Positions 17,940-27,211 of a DNA stretch of 64,000 nt are shown piece by piece; the stretch's first letter is position 1; every line of letters begins with the position of its first letter. Source of the stretch: MedAcidi-G1 sp000817085 (lineage in GTDB: Bacteria; Actinomycetota; Acidimicrobiia; Acidimicrobiales; MedAcidi-G1). The notes under the pieces are model-generated. The model worked only from the letters and a program-made list of their open reading frames with translations. It was not told the DNA's origin and did no database searches. The position numbers and the translations under genes were made by a program. The stretch is from positions 1-64,000 of the forward strand of contig JBJLAO010000003.1 in the NCBI GenBank assembly GCA_045568635.1, written 5' to 3'.

Positions 17940-18776
17940 GTGGGAGTACCTAAGAATAAACGTGAATGGTTGGGACTAATTCAGCCTGATCTCTTAATGA
18001 ACTTGACTCTACGCGATTTAAGGTCCAAATATAAGAGGTCTGTTCTGGGTTGGACATGGTCCGTATTCAATCCTCTGGTAGCCGTTGTGGTGTATTCAGC
18101 AGTCTTTTCGATCTTTTTGCGTATTGAACCTAGTGTGGGTGACCCAAGTGGTTTGAACTCATACGCTGTTTTCCTTCTAGTGACCCTGTTGCCTTGGCAG
18201 TTTCATGTAACTAGTCTCACTGAAGCTAACCGTTCCATAACTGCTAATTCTTCACTGGTTACTAAAATTTTCTTTCCTCGTTGGGTTTTACCGACTTCAG
18301 CTGTTCTCGCACGTTTTTTGACTTTGATAGTCGAGATGCTGGTTCTTCTTGTTCTGATCGCTTTATGGGAGGGGCATATTGCTTTTCAATGGATACCTGT
18401 AGTGGCGGCTTTAATGATCCTTCAACTGCTTTTTACAATCGGCCTTGCGCTGATGATCAGTGCTGCCAATGTATATTTTCGAGATATTCAACATTTTCTG
18501 ATGGTGGCATTGCAACCTTGGATGTTCCTTACCCCTATTCTTTACCCTTTAAATCTCGTTCCTGCAGATAAAGAATTTCTCGGGATCAGCTATCGAACTC
18601 TCTATCAGTTGAACCCAATGGTTTCCTGGACTAAAGCTTATAGAAATGTTCTCTATGACCTTAGGTTTCCTTCGCTCGAACGCTGGTTGGCCATCTTGTC
18701 AGCGACTTTTGTTGTCTTGTATTTAGGTTTCAAGGTTTTCAATCGTCTTGAGCCTCGTATGGCTGAGGAAGTTTGA
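17940..18776 (+). CDS. ABC-2 type polysaccharide export permease (Wzm-like), system 2
   Basis: A 278-residue permease with about six helices, with LTLRDLRSKYKRSVLGWTWS at the N-terminus and a C-terminal LYQLNPMVSWTKAYRN region as in O-antigen Wzm proteins. The start is GTG just after a TAGAAT box. It works with the ATPase that starts two bases after its stop. Neighbours on the 3' side are the carbohydrate-binding Wzt and the WbdD-like capping enzyme, so it probably exports a glycan that is finished in the cytoplasm before transport. Confidence 0.88.
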   Translation: MGVPKNKREWLGLIQPDLLMNLTLRDLRSKYKRSVLGWTWSVFNPLVAVVVYSAVFSIFLRIEPSVGDPSGLNSYAVFLLVTLLPWQFHVTSLTEANRSITANSSLVTKIFFPRWVLPTSAVLARFLTLIVEMLVLLVLIALWEGHIAFQWIPVVAALMILQLLFTIGLALMISAANVYFRDIQHFLMVALQPWMFLTPILYPLNLVPADKEFLGISYRTLYQLNPMVSWTKAYRNVLYDLRFPSLERWLAILSATFVVLYLGFKVFNRLEPRMAEEV

Positions 18777-18777
18777 T

Positions 18778-19993
18778 ATGGGTGAGACTAGCAACGCTAT
18801 AACTGTTGAAGGGTTGGGGAAGAAGTTTCGTCTCATGCAGGATCGAAACTGGACTCTCAAAGCGACTTTACTCGCAGGGCATAGAACGCGGTACGAAGAG
18901 TTCTGGGCGCTTCGTGATGTCAGTTTTGAAATCCCAACTGGTGAAACTTTTGGGATTGTTGGGGGTAATGGATCCGGGAAAAGTACTTTGTTGAAGAGTC
19001 TTAGCCGGGATTTTACGCGCTGATGAAGGTAGTGCGGTCGCTCGTGGGCGACTTTCAGCTCTTTTAGAGTTAGGAGCAGGGTTTCATCCTGAGTTGACCG
19101 GTCGCGAAAACGTTTATTTGAACGGTTCAATTTTAGGTTTTACAAGCCGAGAAATCAGAAATCTGTTCGATGACATTGTTGAATTTGCTGAGCTTGAACA
19201 ATTCATTGATGAACCCGTTAGAAACTACTCATCAGGAATGTACATGAGACTTGGTTTTTCAGTTGCGATTCATGTAGAACCCGAGATTCTTCTCGTAGAT
19301 GAAATATTAGCTGTTGGAGATTTAACTTTTCAGAAACGCTGTCTAGATAGATTCGCTCGGTTGCGCGATGAGGGTCGGACAATAGTCGTGGTAAGTCATG
19401 ATTTGGACATGATTGGGCGTCTTTGCGACTCGAGTGTGTGGATAAACAAAGGCGAGCTTGCTTCGGTGGGTTCTTCTTCTTCGGTGCTCGAAGATTTCAT
19501 ATCACACGACGAGAATTCCGATGTGAATGTTTCGGACCAGACGCACCAGTTGAGATTAAAGCCTGATGACTTGGTTAAAAGCCTCGAGCTGGTCGATGTA
19601 AACGGACATTCAATGCCTTCTACCGCTTCTGGTCAACCTGCTCTTATAAGGGTTCGTTATGACGCCGACAAGGCTGGTGAGCCCGTAACTGTTGCTCTAG
19701 GTCTCTATAGAGCTGACGGCACCCATGTCTCTTCAATAAATTCAGGGGCCGCCACAAGTGCTGGGAACGACGTTGGGGTAATTGAAGTCGACTATGAAAT
19801 GTCGTCTCTTCCTGTGCAATCTGGAACGTATGAAATTTCAATTGCACTTCATAGCCGCGACATGACAAAAGTTTTTGAACGTCATACGCATCTTTTCAGA
19901 TTTGAAGTCGATCCTGTGGCTGGGAGCCATCAAACAGGATTAGTGGCTCTTGGGGGTAACTGGTCAGCAAAAAATGTGGATAAAGGTAATTAA
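18778..19993 (+). CDS. ABC exporter ATPase with C-terminal carbohydrate-binding domain (Wzt-like), frameshifted
   Basis: Reads as a protein of about 404 residues once one base is removed near 18997. The first part starts at ATG 18778 and carries Walker A GGNGSGKST. The reading then moves to the second frame (GTC at 18998 onward), giving AGILRADEGS, signature YSSGMYMRLGF, Walker B ILLVDEIL and the H-loop VSHD. From about residue 265 a beta-rich domain matches Wzt C-terminal modules that recognise the capped end of the glycan. The protein is continuous across the break, so an indel error is more likely than a dead gene. It ends directly against the GTG of the WbdD-like gene. Confidence 0.75.
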
Positions 19994-21731
19994 GTGAGTT
20001 CATCAGAAATTACTTGGCGTGATGGTGCGGAAGACCGGATGAAAAGTATCTTTCTTTCGAGTGATGACCGTTCTAGCGCTTCTGATTTTTTAGCGTCTCA
20101 CATAACTGACTGGCCAACCCGATATCACCTTGATCAGGCGACGCACAAACATCTTGACGCCCAATCAATTTCGATTCAAATTCTATGAGGGTGCTCGATG
20201 TCGGCGCCGGCACAGGAGTCATGAGCCGTTACGCGGCAGAAAGGGGAGCAGACCGTCGTCGCTCTCGAAGGCGATGCAGAAAGCGAGCCCAGTTGGCCTC
20301 TTTGCGCTGTGAGGGGCTCAACGTTGACGTTCGTTGTGGAATCTGTTGATGATTTTGATGACAGTGAGGGTTTCGATTTAATTCTTGTGATCGGGGTTCT
20401 GGAATATGCGACCAACCACACCGATGGCTCGTCCGGCGGGATTCCTTAAAAAATTATCCCAACTGCTTAATCCTGATGGGGCTCTATCGTGATTGCAATT
20501 GAAAATCAGATGGGTCTTGCCTATTGGATGGGGGCAAACGAGGACCACCTTAATGAACCGTGGGTCGGTTTAGAAGGTTATGTTTCAACTAGTACAGTAA
20601 AAACTTTTTCCAAACCTGTACTTTCATCTCTCCTAACGGATGCCGGATTCAAACATCAAAATTGGCTATATCCATTTCCTGATTACAAACTGCCTTTAAC
20701 CATTCTTTCTGATCGTGCGTACATGGAAAACGACCGTGTTGATTTGATAGATCAGCTTGTAGGTACGCCTGTGGATCGTAGCCGTTCAGGTGTTTTACCT
20801 TTCTTTGACACCAGAGCTTTACATCGCCAAGTAATTGAGTCTGATATGGGTCAAGATATGTCTAACTCTTTTTTAGTTGTTTGCAGACTTAATGGATCCA
20901 AATCAATTATTGACGAAGATGTCATCACTTGGCGCTTTTCTGGGGACAGGAAGAAAAACTACATGGGGGTTAGACAAGTAATTCTCGAAAATGGAACGCG
21001 TAAAATCAATCGAAAGCCAGCATACGAAAATGATTTCTTCTGAATCTTCTTGGCTAATTCAAAAAAATGCTGATTCTCTAGCTGAGAAATATGTTTCGGG
21101 TCTGAATCTTGAACAGTTGGCGTTGAAAAGTCTGAGAGAGGGGAATCTGAAAGATTTCGAATCTCTTTTATCAATGTTTGATGATTGGTTGACGCTCAAT
21201 ACTTGCACTCCTTCTGTAGATTCGGAAACACATCCTTTTCTCGCTGACTTGTCATCTGAAGTTTTGGGCGAGGGATTCATTGATTGCAGTTTCGACAATC
21301 TGGTTTTCGAAGATGGGGCGTTAAAACTAATTGACGATGAATGGGCGGCTTTAGGTGGGGTTAATGTCGATCTTGTCATAGCCCGCGCGATGCATAAACT
21401 TTCTCACTCCGTTATTCAATCCGGATGCAAACTCCCATGGTCTTCGAATATGACCATCGAGCATCTAAATAACAAATTTATTGAGATGTTTCCACGAAAT
21501 TTAAGAGTTGACTTACTGAATGACTTTTATCTTGCTGAAGCCAAACTGCTTTCTGTGCTCCTGGGTGGTAGCGAAGTAGATCATTTGGAAGATCTGTATG
21601 AAGCAAACCGCCGAAGCGTGAACAGTGCTTTTTCGGTTCATTCAACTCAAGCGACCTTTCGCAGTAAATTTTCTTGGCTGAAGCGTTTTCCTGGTGGACG
21701 CTTATTGGCGAGGTGGACTAGGCCTCGCTGA
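19994..21731 (+). CDS. WbdD-like glycan chain-capping methyltransferase-kinase, multiply frameshifted
   Basis: Coding potential runs through 19994-21731 but changes frame near 20185, 20250, 20283, 20340, 20435, 20487 and 20990. Joined, it gives about 575 residues. A class I methyltransferase comes first (VLDVGAGTG motif I, VVALEGDAE motif II, LILVIGVLEY, FLKKLSQLLNPDGAL, IENQMGLAYW). A kinase-like domain follows: an N-lobe around 20930-21040, a KYVSGLNLE linker, then DCSFDNLVF and LIDDEWA, which keep the Asp, Asn and Asp of the aminoglycoside-kinase-type catalytic and metal loops. This order matches WbdD, which caps O9-type glycans with phosphate and methyl groups read by Wzt's C-terminal domain. 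No long coiled coil is evident; the C-terminus is basic. Seven breaks with sequence conserved between them point to sequencing error, though decay is possible. Confidence 0.6.
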
Positions 21732-21742
21732 CGATCAAGCTT

Positions 21743-23735
21743 TTACTCCACCCAAATTCGACAGAAGCCATCATTGCCAATTTCTTTATAACCGACATTT
21801 ATTAGCACTTCAGCTACCTCTTGTTCTTTAGTGTCTTTAAGGCATACCGCGTCCGGACTGAATGCCCTCAAAGCGTTTTCAAAACTTTCAGTTCCGTATT
21901 CTGACCTGCCAGTTTCCAATCCTCGGGAAAGAATTAATCTCTCATCTGATAGAAACTCTTCCCCTACGTGCCTTCCAGTCAAATAAGCAGAACGCGGGTT
22001 GACTGAGCGAACCTTTGTAGTCAATACAGAAACTGAAAAATCTACATTTTCCGGTCCTGCTACTATGCCTCCTGGACCGACTATCTCTATAAGACTTGAA
22101 GCACTTTGTTGTTCTGGTTGAGGCAAATCATAAGTAGGCGGCCAAACTATTTCTGCTTTTCTGTTATCAGAGCTTGTTATGGGAGTTCCCAATAGCAAAA
22201 AAGTTGCCACTACGATTGTCGAAGCGATTACAGGGGCGCCTCTAATCCCAGCTCGCGGTGCTATTAAAACAAGTCCGACCATTGCCGGTAAAGGTAAGAC
22301 CCAAAGAGTTCTCCATGCAACTGCATCTGCGTCACCTATTTCATTCATAACGTCAAGTATTCCTGGGGTGAAGAAACCTAGAAAGACGACTATCGGTCCT
22401 GCGAGTAATACAAGTCTGGATGATCTGTTTTTTATAGTGATCCAAGATGTGAGTATGCAAATCATGATTATGAATGTCGTCGCACCTTTATCAAATACCA
22501 TTCGCAAAACTTCTATAGGTTCATTGCCGCTGTCTAAGAGTTCTTTGGGGCTGATACTTGCTATAAAACCTTCAGCGGTTTGAAGTTTTTGAGGCTCTGA
22601 GAGAATCGTATAGAAACCAGCGATGATCGCTGGGGTGATGGCAATTAAAGATTGGATTAGTCTCTGAGGCTTTTGTTGCTCGATTGAAGTCACGGCTACT
22701 GCTGCTAATACAACCGCTGGTACCAGAAATGCCGATGATGAACTTAATCCAATTCCTGCTACTCCTGCGAGTGTCACTAAATACAGGGATCTCTTTGAAC
22801 CTGTTCTTCCCCAGTTGGAGCCATGATGCCAGAGCATCGGTATAACTAAAAGTAAAAGAACCGCCTTGCCTTGCCAAGATCTTCCTGCAAAAAAATTGCC
22901 AAATGATGCGTGCATCTCACCGTCAACGATCAAAAAAGCAGTCCCCGCCCATGTCGCTAACGCTGGCGATCTTGCTCCTAACCCCCTCAGTAGCCGCCAT
23001 GTCACAAGGACTCCCAGAGCGGCAATCAGTGGCCCCCAAGCAAAGTATGTTAACGCTGCGGCTGTAGCAGGAACATGGGCGGATACTGCCCCTATTAAGG
23101 ATTCGATTGAGGTTTGAAGTCCTGCTGGCCTTTCTGTAGGGAGGCTGTTATCGCTAAAGATTGTGTCTCTTTGTGGCAGTTCTTCTGAATGTTCTGACAC
23201 CCAGGTGGAGTGATTTACGAGAAAAACGTCATCTTGGTCCGGGCGGACCATTATCAAAGACAGAAATGCCATCAATAATGCGAGTACGATGACAAGAACT
23301 GTCCCTAATCGTGAGAGTTCTCTAGTCCGCTGTGAAGTTGTTGTCTTATCACTTTCCCAGGAGTTTTTGAACGAGAAAAAAAGGACTCCTATCAAAAGTA
23401 TCCATGCTAACGGCCAGAGCAATCCGTCTAGATCAACCCACGCTAATAGAGCTGATACGGCGATTAGTGAAAGAAAAATTACTGTATGAGACTTGTTTTG
23501 TGTACTTGTAAATGATGGCGGGTCATTTGCGGTTTTGTATTTTTCTAAGTTGTTAAAAAGAGAATAGATAACTAGCCGCGAATACGGCGATTCCAGTTAT
23601 CAAAGTTGTATCTCTTTCCAAGTTGAAGAGTTTCGAAACGTGAAATGTGAGTGTCCACGAAGCTATAAGACCTATGACTACATCTATTAGATGGTCACAG
23701 CTTCTTATCGCTTTGAGGTTTAGGTCAGTATTCAC
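21743..23735 (-). CDS. Polytopic membrane protein, GT-C-like, probably frameshifted near the N-terminus
   Basis: The main frame (21743 to about 23572) gives a protein with many membrane helices and a soluble C-terminal region of about 140 residues. A loop with RPDQDDVFLVNHS after an early helix resembles the acidic first loop of GT-C glycosyltransferases. The frame stays open upstream of any ATG to near 23572, where the adjacent frame supplies 55 residues starting at ATG 23735 with a further hydrophobic segment. A single extra G near 23571 would join them into one protein of about 663 residues. Function is unassigned; placement between the capping module and rhamnose genes suggests glycan assembly. 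If the frameshift is not real, translation must start internally, for example at TTG 23422. Confidence 0.5.
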
Positions 23736-23740
23736 TTTAT

Positions 23741-24571
23741 TTATGTTTGCCTCAGTAACCCCAATACAGCATCTTGGTGATGTTGAATTGGATCAATTTT
23801 TTCTTCGCGGATCACAGAGTTGTCTAAAGCTGAAAAAGCTGGCCTTTCTGCAATACGGTTCAGTTTTTCTTCTTCCGATGGGATTACTCGATTGGGATCA
23901 TTGTGAGATTTTTCGGCAATGAACTTTGCGAATTCGCACCAGTTGGTCGTTCCTCGATTTGTTGCATGCACCAGACCCTCATAGCGCGACTCTGCAAAAT
24001 GTTTGATCACCGGCAATAGGTCGGAAACGAAAGTTAGATTTGCACGGCGGTCATTTGGGACTTCGACTGGTCCAGTTTTCTTAAAATTTTCAAGTATCCA
24101 TTTCACCATATTTGAATCGTCTTGAGCTTGAAGCCATGAAGTTCTAATGATGGTTGCACTCGGTCCTACACCAATTTCACCATCGAGTTTTGTTTTCCCG
24201 TACACACTTAATGGATTGGGAAGCTGTTTCTCGTTATAGGGGATGTCAGTTTTTCCATCAAAAACAAAATCGGTTGAGATATGAACTAAGTGAGCGCCGA
24301 CTTTTTTGCTCAGCTCGCTTAGTTGCTGAGGCAGAGTTGCATTTATATCTTTTGCTAGTTCTGGGTTTTTTTCACAACCATCAACATCAGTCCAAGCTGC
24401 ACAATTAATCAGTATGGAAGGTCGGTTAGCCTCGATCGCTTCTTTTATGTCGTCTTTTGATCTTAAGTCGAGCTCTTGTCTTGTGGGTGCAACAACTTTT
24501 GCTTCCTGTTCGAAAACTTTGGCTACAGACCTGCCTAGACGACCCGTGGAGCCACAGATGAAAACCGTCAT
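23741..24571 (-). CDS. rmlD: dTDP-4-dehydrorhamnose reductase
   Basis: A 276-residue extended SDR catalysing the last step to dTDP-L-rhamnose. It has the nucleotide-binding CGSTGRLG, INCAAWTDVDGCE, HISTDFVFDG and the catalytic YGKTKLDGE. Length matches the family. The start overlaps the stop of rmlB by 4 bases, placing it last in an rmlA-C-B-D operon on the minus strand. Product rhamnose is presumably used by the neighbouring glycosyltransferases. Confidence 0.93.
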   Translation of the reverse strand: MTVFICGSTGRLGRSVAKVFEQEAKVVAPTRQELDLRSKDDIKEAIEANRPSILINCAAWTDVDGCEKNPELAKDINATLPQQLSELSKKVGAHLVHISTDFVFDGKTDIPYNEKQLPNPLSVYGKTKLDGEIGVGPSATIIRTSWLQAQDDSNMVKWILENFKKTGPVEVPNDRRANLTFVSDLLPVIKHFAESRYEGLVHATNRGTTNWCEFAKFIAEKSHNDPNRVIPSEEEKLNRIAERPAFSALDNSVIREEKIDPIQHHQDAVLGLLRQT

Positions 24572-25539
24572 TGTGACTCATTTCTTAATGGCTCCCACCA
24601 TTGTCTGTTTTGTTTGTACCAGTCAACAGTCTTCTCGAGTCCTTTTTCGAAATCACATACTGGGTGCCATCCGAGCTGGTGAATTAAATTTGAATTTATT
24701 GAGTAGCGCCTATCATGACCTGCTCTATCGGTTGTTTTCTCAATCAAGGAGCCGTCAGCTTCACACAATTCAATAAGTCTTTCAGCGAGTTCTAAGTTTG
24801 TCTTTTCGTTTTCTGCTCCTGCGTTGTATACGCAGCCTTTTTCTCCTTTTTTTAAAACTGTGTCTATTGCTTCGCAAGTATCTTCAACATTGCACCAGTC
24901 TCTTATGTTGAGACCGTCGCCGTATAGGGGGACTGTTTTCCCTTCAAGAAGATTTGTTATAAAAAGAGGAATCATTTTTTCTGGGAATTGGTTTGGACCG
25001 TAATTATTAGAGGGCCTGATAATACTTACCGGCAGCCCATGTGTGTGATGATAAGACAAGACAATCAAATCCGCTGCCGCCTTTGTAGCAGAGTAAGGAG
25101 ACGATGGTCTGAGAGGGTCCTCTTCGGTGAAAGAACCGTCACCGATTTTGCTTCCAATCGATCCATAAACCTCGTCAGTAGATATATGAACATATTTTTT
25201 AATTCCATTTTTAAGTACAAGTTCACAAAGATTTGCGGTCCCAGTACAGTTCGTTTCAATGAATGGACTTGGATCAGCAATGGATCGGTCCACATGACTT
25301 TCTGCTGCGAAATGAACCACGCCATCACACCCTTTGATGGCTTCATCAAGTTTCTTTAAGTCACACACATTCCCATGAATAAACTTATAAGAATCGTTTT
25401 CTTCGACTTCTTTAAGATTGTCTAAATTGCCTGCATAGGTGAGAGCGTCATAGACGATTACTTCATCACCTTGTGCTATTAATTTTTTTACATAAGCCGA
25501 CCCTATGAATCCTGCACCTCCTGTTATTAATAGACGCAT
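24568..25539 (-). CDS. rmlB: dTDP-glucose 4,6-dehydratase
   Basis: A 323-residue NAD-dependent dehydratase, second step of dTDP-rhamnose synthesis. Motifs are GGAGFIGSAYV, FAAESHVDRSI, HISTDEVYGS, catalytic PYSATKAAADL, and RPSNNYGPNQFPEK, all diagnostic of RmlB. It starts directly after rmlC (no gap) and overlaps rmlD by ATGA. Confidence 0.95.
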   Translation of the reverse strand: MRLLITGGAGFIGSAYVKKLIAQGDEVIVYDALTYAGNLDNLKEVEENDSYKFIHGNVCDLKKLDEAIKGCDGVVHFAAESHVDRSIADPSPFIETNCTGTANLCELVLKNGIKKYVHISTDEVYGSIGSKIGDGSFTEEDPLRPSSPYSATKAAADLIVLSYHHTHGLPVSIIRPSNNYGPNQFPEKMIPLFITNLLEGKTVPLYGDGLNIRDWCNVEDTCEAIDTVLKKGEKGCVYNAGAENEKTNLELAERLIELCEADGSLIEKTTDRAGHDRRYSINSNLIHQLGWHPVCDFEKGLEKTVDWYKQNRQWWEPLRNESQ

Positions 25540-26100
25540 TTAGGAATCTGCCTGAAATTTGGGTTGTAAATATTCTTCTATGTCTTCCAAAAAAGGATTC
25601 GATTGGTCTCTTTCTGAAAGAATTGGATTGTCTATTTCCCAATCTGATCTAATTTGGGGATCGTTCCAAGCTACGCCTAATTCATCTTCGGGATCGTAAT
25701 AATTATCAACTAAATACGTGATTGTTATGTCTGTCATAGCAGCAAAACCGTGAGCTACACCTGGTGGAATATAGACACCTTTTTGTTCTGAGTTGTTACT
25801 TGTTCCCAGTTTAAAATTTTGTGTTGCTCCTTGCGTGGGTGAATCCTGTCGCAGGTCATGGAGCACTACTTGAGCTTGCCCATGTGAGACGTACCAATAA
25901 TCTGACTGATTCATGTGGTAGTGGAATCCCACTAAAGTTCCTTTTGATCGGTCTGCTCTATTTGATTGGATCATTGGCCGAGTTTCAGGTAGCCACTCCT
26001 GTCTCCATGTCTCTATAAAAAATCCACGGTCGTCCTCAAATATTTGAGGTTTGGCAACAATTACGCCATTTATAAACTCTGATTTTTTAATATCAACCAT
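25540..26100 (-). CDS. rmlC: dTDP-4-dehydrorhamnose 3,5-epimerase
   Basis: A 186-residue cupin-fold epimerase, third step of dTDP-rhamnose synthesis. It has FEDDRGFFIETW, QSNRADRSKGTLVGFHYH with the catalytic His, and the GVYIPPGVAHGFAAMTD strand. It overlaps the end of rmlA by 8 bases and abuts rmlB. Confidence 0.93.
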   Translation of the reverse strand: MVDIKKSEFINGVIVAKPQIFEDDRGFFIETWRQEWLPETRPMIQSNRADRSKGTLVGFHYHMNQSDYWYVSHGQAQVVLHDLRQDSPTQGATQNFKLGTSNNSEQKGVYIPPGVAHGFAAMTDITITYLVDNYYDPEDELGVAWNDPQIRSDWEIDNPILSERDQSNPFLEDIEEYLQPKFQADS

Positions 26101-27166
26101 TTTTAAGGTTCACTTTTGTTTCATCTCCAAGCATCAACGAAGTTGAACCTTGAACTTCTGATTCCTTGCCGTCGATTTCAACTTTTCTTCCTAAAACTGA
26201 TTTAGTCAATTGTGTCACCCCACTTATATAACTCTTTTCCATGAGTACTGAACGTTCCACAGATGAATCCTCTATTTTGCATTCATCTCCTATTGAAACA
26301 TATGGCCCAATATCACTTCTTTCTATTTTTACTCCAGATCCAATTACTACCGGTCCTTGAATATTTGAATCTATTATTTCAACGTTTTCCCCTACGACTA
26401 TCTCCCCGTTTAGTGTTACTGTCTCACCTGTTTGACTTAGAAAAAGTGATTCGATTTTCTCTAGTATTAGTTCATTGCATAGCAATAAGGGATCTTTCTT
26501 TCCCGTATCTATCCACCAGCCTTTTAATGTTCTGTGTTCTATGGCGTGATTTTCATCTATCATCCATTGGATTGCGTCAGTGATTTCCAATTCTCCTCTA
26601 TTGGAAGGCTCAATGGCTTTTACTGCTCGGTGGATTGTCGAATCAAAAAGGTAAACACCTACAAGTGCCAAGTCTGATTTAGGGTTTTCAGGCTTTTCGA
26701 TGAGACCTTTGATAGCCCCTTGTTCATCAACTTCAGCCACCCCAAAAGATTGCGGGTTGTCAACTTTTGCTAAAAGTAGTCGCGCATTTGTTGAAGACTT
26801 CTCGAAACCGTCAACTACGTCATGAAGAGAATCTTCAAACATGTTGTCTCCAAGGTACATTGCAAACTTTTCCTGTCCTAAAAAAGACTCGGATATTAAG
26901 ACAGCATGAGCTAACCCCAGTGGTTCTTCTTGTTTTATGTAAGTTATGTTTGCATCCCATAGAGAGCCGTTTCCAACATATTTTTCAATCTCTTGTGCTG
27001 TGTCACCTACTACAATTCCCAATTCTGTTATTCCAACACCCACTAAATCTTCAATTACGTAGTGGAGTATTGGTTTATTTGCTATTGGTACCAATTGTTT
27101 GGCTGTTTTATGGGTTATTGGTCGTAATCTTCGTCCACTTCCCCCTGCCAAAATAAGACCTTTCAT
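26093..27166 (-). CDS. rmlA: Glucose-1-phosphate thymidylyltransferase, long form
   Basis: A 357-residue nucleotidyltransferase making dTDP-glucose. The N-terminal domain has LILAGGSGRRLRPITH, the donor loop YLGDN, and IEKPENPKS. The C-terminal third (about 245-345) has hexapeptide left-handed beta-helix character, as in the long archaeal/actinobacterial-type enzymes rather than the 290-residue RmlA. I chose ATG 27166 over the adjacent GTG 27169, since no Shine-Dalgarno separates them. First gene of the rmlACBD operon. A bifunctional uridylyl/thymidylyl role is possible. Confidence 0.88.
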   Translation of the reverse strand: MKGLILAGGSGRRLRPITHKTAKQLVPIANKPILHYVIEDLVGVGITELGIVVGDTAQEIEKYVGNGSLWDANITYIKQEEPLGLAHAVLISESFLGQEKFAMYLGDNMFEDSLHDVVDGFEKSSTNARLLLAKVDNPQSFGVAEVDEQGAIKGLIEKPENPKSDLALVGVYLFDSTIHRAVKAIEPSNRGELEITDAIQWMIDENHAIEHRTLKGWWIDTGKKDPLLLCNELILEKIESLFLSQTGETVTLNGEIVVGENVEIIDSNIQGPVVIGSGVKIERSDIGPYVSIGDECKIEDSSVERSVLMEKSYISGVTQLTKSVLGRKVEIDGKESEVQGSTSLMLGDETKVNLKNG

Positions 27167-27211
27167 CACCGGAGGGTACCTTCCTTAAGGACATTAAGTA
27201 ACTACGGGAAT

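Noticed and set aside
18748..18777. Upstream extension of the second Wzt reading frame (start at 18748)
   Set aside because: It runs back into the permease gene. ATG 18778 lies directly after the permease stop and begins the conserved ATPase sequence.
18990..19003. Programmed frameshift in the Wzt gene
   Set aside because: No slippery heptamer, no downstream pseudoknot and many other indels nearby, so an error is the simpler explanation.
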